NCBI GenBank assembly: GCA_027422505.1
Contig: JAPQWV010000018.1
Coordinates: forward strand, 17,626,001 to 17,690,000
DNA length: 64,000 nt
Source: Craterostigma plantagineum
Lineage: Eukaryota > Streptophyta > Magnoliopsida > Lamiales > Linderniaceae
Direction: 5' to 3'
Below are positions 62,023 to 64,000 of the stretch, piece by piece. Position 1 is the stretch's first letter; every line of letters begins with the position of its first letter. The position numbers and the translations under genes are program-made. Below the pieces are notes generated by a model. The model made no database searches, was not told where the DNA came from, and saw only the letters and a list, made by a program, of their open reading frames with translations.

Positions 62023-63784
62023 TCAATGTTTGGTCAAGTTGCGAATGACGTACTGAAGAATGCCTCCATGGTCGTAGTAAGCCAGTTCAACCTGCAAAAT
62101 GCACACATATCATATATTAATACCTTAAATTCTCGCTTCCATTCATATATTAGGAAAGAATTCGTGTGTTTCTACCTCGGTGTCAAAGCGCAAGGTACAA
62201 GTGAAAGACTTTCCATCATCTGTTGTCACGGTGATGTCTTGCCCAGGCCTTATATCGCTGACCTTTGTAGGGAGATGGACCGTATAGCGCTCGTGCCCAG
62301 TCAGACCAAGAGTTTCGGCATCTTCGCCGGGCTTGAAGCATAGTGGAACGATGCCCATGCCCACTAAGTTGCTTCGGTGGATTCTTTCGAAGCTTTTGGC
62401 TATGACTGCCTTCACACCCTGATATATTATTCGCAAAAGGAACAAAGGAAATCAATCAATGTTAAAAGAAAAAAGAAGTTACCTTCAATCAATATATGGC
62501 TTGTAGGTAGTAGAGGCAAAACATGCAATCGCAGAAAGAGGAGAAGATGCACTAACCTGAAGCATTGGACCCTTTGCTGCCCAATCTCGTGAACTACCGC
62601 TTCCATACTCTGCTCCAGCTAAAACGATGGTGTCGTGCCCATCCGATTTGTACCTCTGAAATATATGAATTATGTTAAACAAAAAAAAAAGGTACAAACG
62701 AAACAACCCTTTTGGATTCGCTCCAGTCTCTGCTGAAGTTTTACCGTGGTAAAGATCATATTTTCCCCCAGAGATGTAACTTCAAACGAAAAAGAAGCCA
62801 TACAATATAACGTTTAATTTCCATTAGTTAAAAAATAGTCACTGAAGACTTACCAATGCAGCATCATAGACATAGAGTTTCTCCCCGGATGGGATATGAA
62901 TGGTCTTAGGTCCAACTTCTCCGTTCAGTAGTTTGTTAACAATTCTGATGTTAGCAAAGGTACCCCTAGCCATCACCTCATCATTGCCTCTTCGACTACC
63001 ATAAGAATTGAAATCCTTACGTTCAACTCCACGCTCCATCAAGAACTTGGCGGCTGGGCTATCTTTGTGGATACTTCCTGCGGGAGATATGTGATCGGTA
63101 GTAATGCTGTCTCCAAACAATAGCAGGCAATAAGCATCCTTAACTACATGTGGGCCCGGAGGGTCCATGCTCATGCCAGTGAAATACGGAGGCTTGTGTA
63201 TGTAAGTTGACTCTGGGTCCCATGCGTATAGGTTCGATGAAGGTACTGATAACTGGTTCCAGAATGGATTGCCCTTTGTGATGGCCTCGTAAGTACTCTT
63301 GAACATATCAGGAAGTACGCTAGATTGAACAACCTACAAATACAGATTTTTTCTTTGAGGATCTGACTTCTGCAATAAAGGTGGTCATAATTTGGAGGAA
63401 CAAGGATTTCACCTGTGCAATTTCTTCATTGCTGGGCCAGATATCTTTGAAATAAACACTTCTTCCATCTTTGCCAGTTCCGATTGGTTCTTTCTCAAAG
63501 TCAATGTCAACCTAGAAATACGATTTGCATGAATGTAAAGGTCTATAGGCAGAGTTGTGGATGAGGATGAGGAAAATGTAAATTTGAATACGTCCACATT
63601 ATATAAGGTTACTAGAAATGACATCTAAAGCTGTGGAAGCCATATGGGATTTCAAGACATACTGTGCCGGCAAGTGCATAAGCGACGACTAAAGGAGGTG
63701 AAGCAAGATAGTTTGCTCGTGTCAGCGGGTGAACACGGCCTTCAAAATTCCTATTCCCCGAAAGCACAGCAGCAGCAACAAGGT
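62023..63784 (-). CDS. ACO: Aconitate hydratase, 3' part (six exons, last 369 codons)
   Basis: Aconitase is the 4Fe-4S enzyme that interconverts citrate and isocitrate in the TCA/glyoxylate pathways (mitochondrion or cytosol in plants). Exons by GT-AG rule: 63784-63663, 63511-63413, 63333-62854, 62655-62557, 62418-62176 and 62091-62023 with TGA. All introns in view are phase 0 except the one entering the first exon. Visible motifs: [20 protein letters not shown] (substrate-binding Arg), [48 protein letters not shown] (catalytic Ser and Arg), [19 protein letters not shown], and the C-terminus [10 protein letters not shown]. The swivel domain 4 is complete. The cluster-binding cysteines lie upstream, outside the window. 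Nothing suggests inactivation. Confidence 0.95.
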
Positions 63785-64000
63785 CTGAAAATGACCACCA
63801 GATGAAAAATGGAAGGATCTATTCTCAACAGATCATATTAAGAAAGGATATGATATCATAGAGTCAAAGTCCTTACAATCATTATCATTATCGAATATTA
63901 TTAAGGACGATCGATCAGAATATAGAGAGAAGTCAGAAAGAATAGAGGATATCAATTAGCAACCAAAATTACTGAGACTAAAATCATGAAGAAATTTGAA
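63785..64000 (-). other. Aconitase intron, incomplete
   Basis: Acceptor TTTTCAG ends at 63785-63787 on minus. The rest of the window is AT-rich intron; the next upstream exon lies beyond 64000. Confidence 0.75.

Overview
The window is nuclear DNA of a flowering plant, probably a eudicot. About 80-90% is LTR-retrotransposon sequence, much of it nested. The clear host genes are at the right end: the 3' third of an aconitate hydratase gene (minus strand, six exons with matching GT-AG introns) and a broken calcium-dependent protein kinase fragment. No species name is supported by the sequence alone.

Layout. (1) 1-~16850: an Athila-type Ty3/gypsy element (A, plus strand), entering from outside the window. 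Its gag/protease/RT/RNaseH/integrase frames are decayed. Its 3' region was hit by a ~2.9 kb LTR, now solo (D, minus strand, TSD ATTTT). D in turn carries a 494-bp hAT-type element and a 6.6-kb gag-only copia element (copia I, minus strand). (2) ~16850-24113: old non-coding repeats, a second hAT-type element (675 bp), a reverse-oriented primer-binding site with an LTR edge, and a 1.4/1.75-kb tandem duplication. (3) 24114-~48300: a second Athila element (B, plus strand). Its pol was split by a very young 13.4-kb copia element (copia II, minus strand; TSD AGGTG; one mismatch between 295-bp LTRs). Its 3' LTR was split by a gypsy element with a 3.75-kb LTR (C, plus strand). (4) ~48300-50681: LTR debris, a 600-bp purine-only block and an unrecognised ORF. 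(5) 50682-60789: a 10.1-kb copia element (copia III, plus strand) with both LTRs, decayed gag-pol and an extra 3' ORF. (6) 60851-61173: kinase pseudogene. (7) 62023-63784: aconitase.

Most interesting points. Copia II carries, besides gag-pol and a 1020-codon extra ORF, a previously hidden 57-codon ORF on the opposite strand. It has a TATA box, an AATAAA site and a predicted coiled-coil plus single-membrane-helix product. Copia II has dense clusters of one 9-bp word (TTCGCAAAG) upstream of both gag and the extra ORF. Copia III has its own signature, a triad of RATGTTG/CAACATY half-sites scattered through LTR, gag, pol linkers and extra ORF. The gypsy C LTR has TTCGGGCGAT and copia I has CCGGT. 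This family-specific word proliferation, together with extra ORFs, is the best candidate here for an undescribed system, by analogy with sequence-specific anti-silencing in VANDAL transposons. A ~330-450 bp non-coding module is also shared between Athila B (gypsy) and copia III, across superfamilies.
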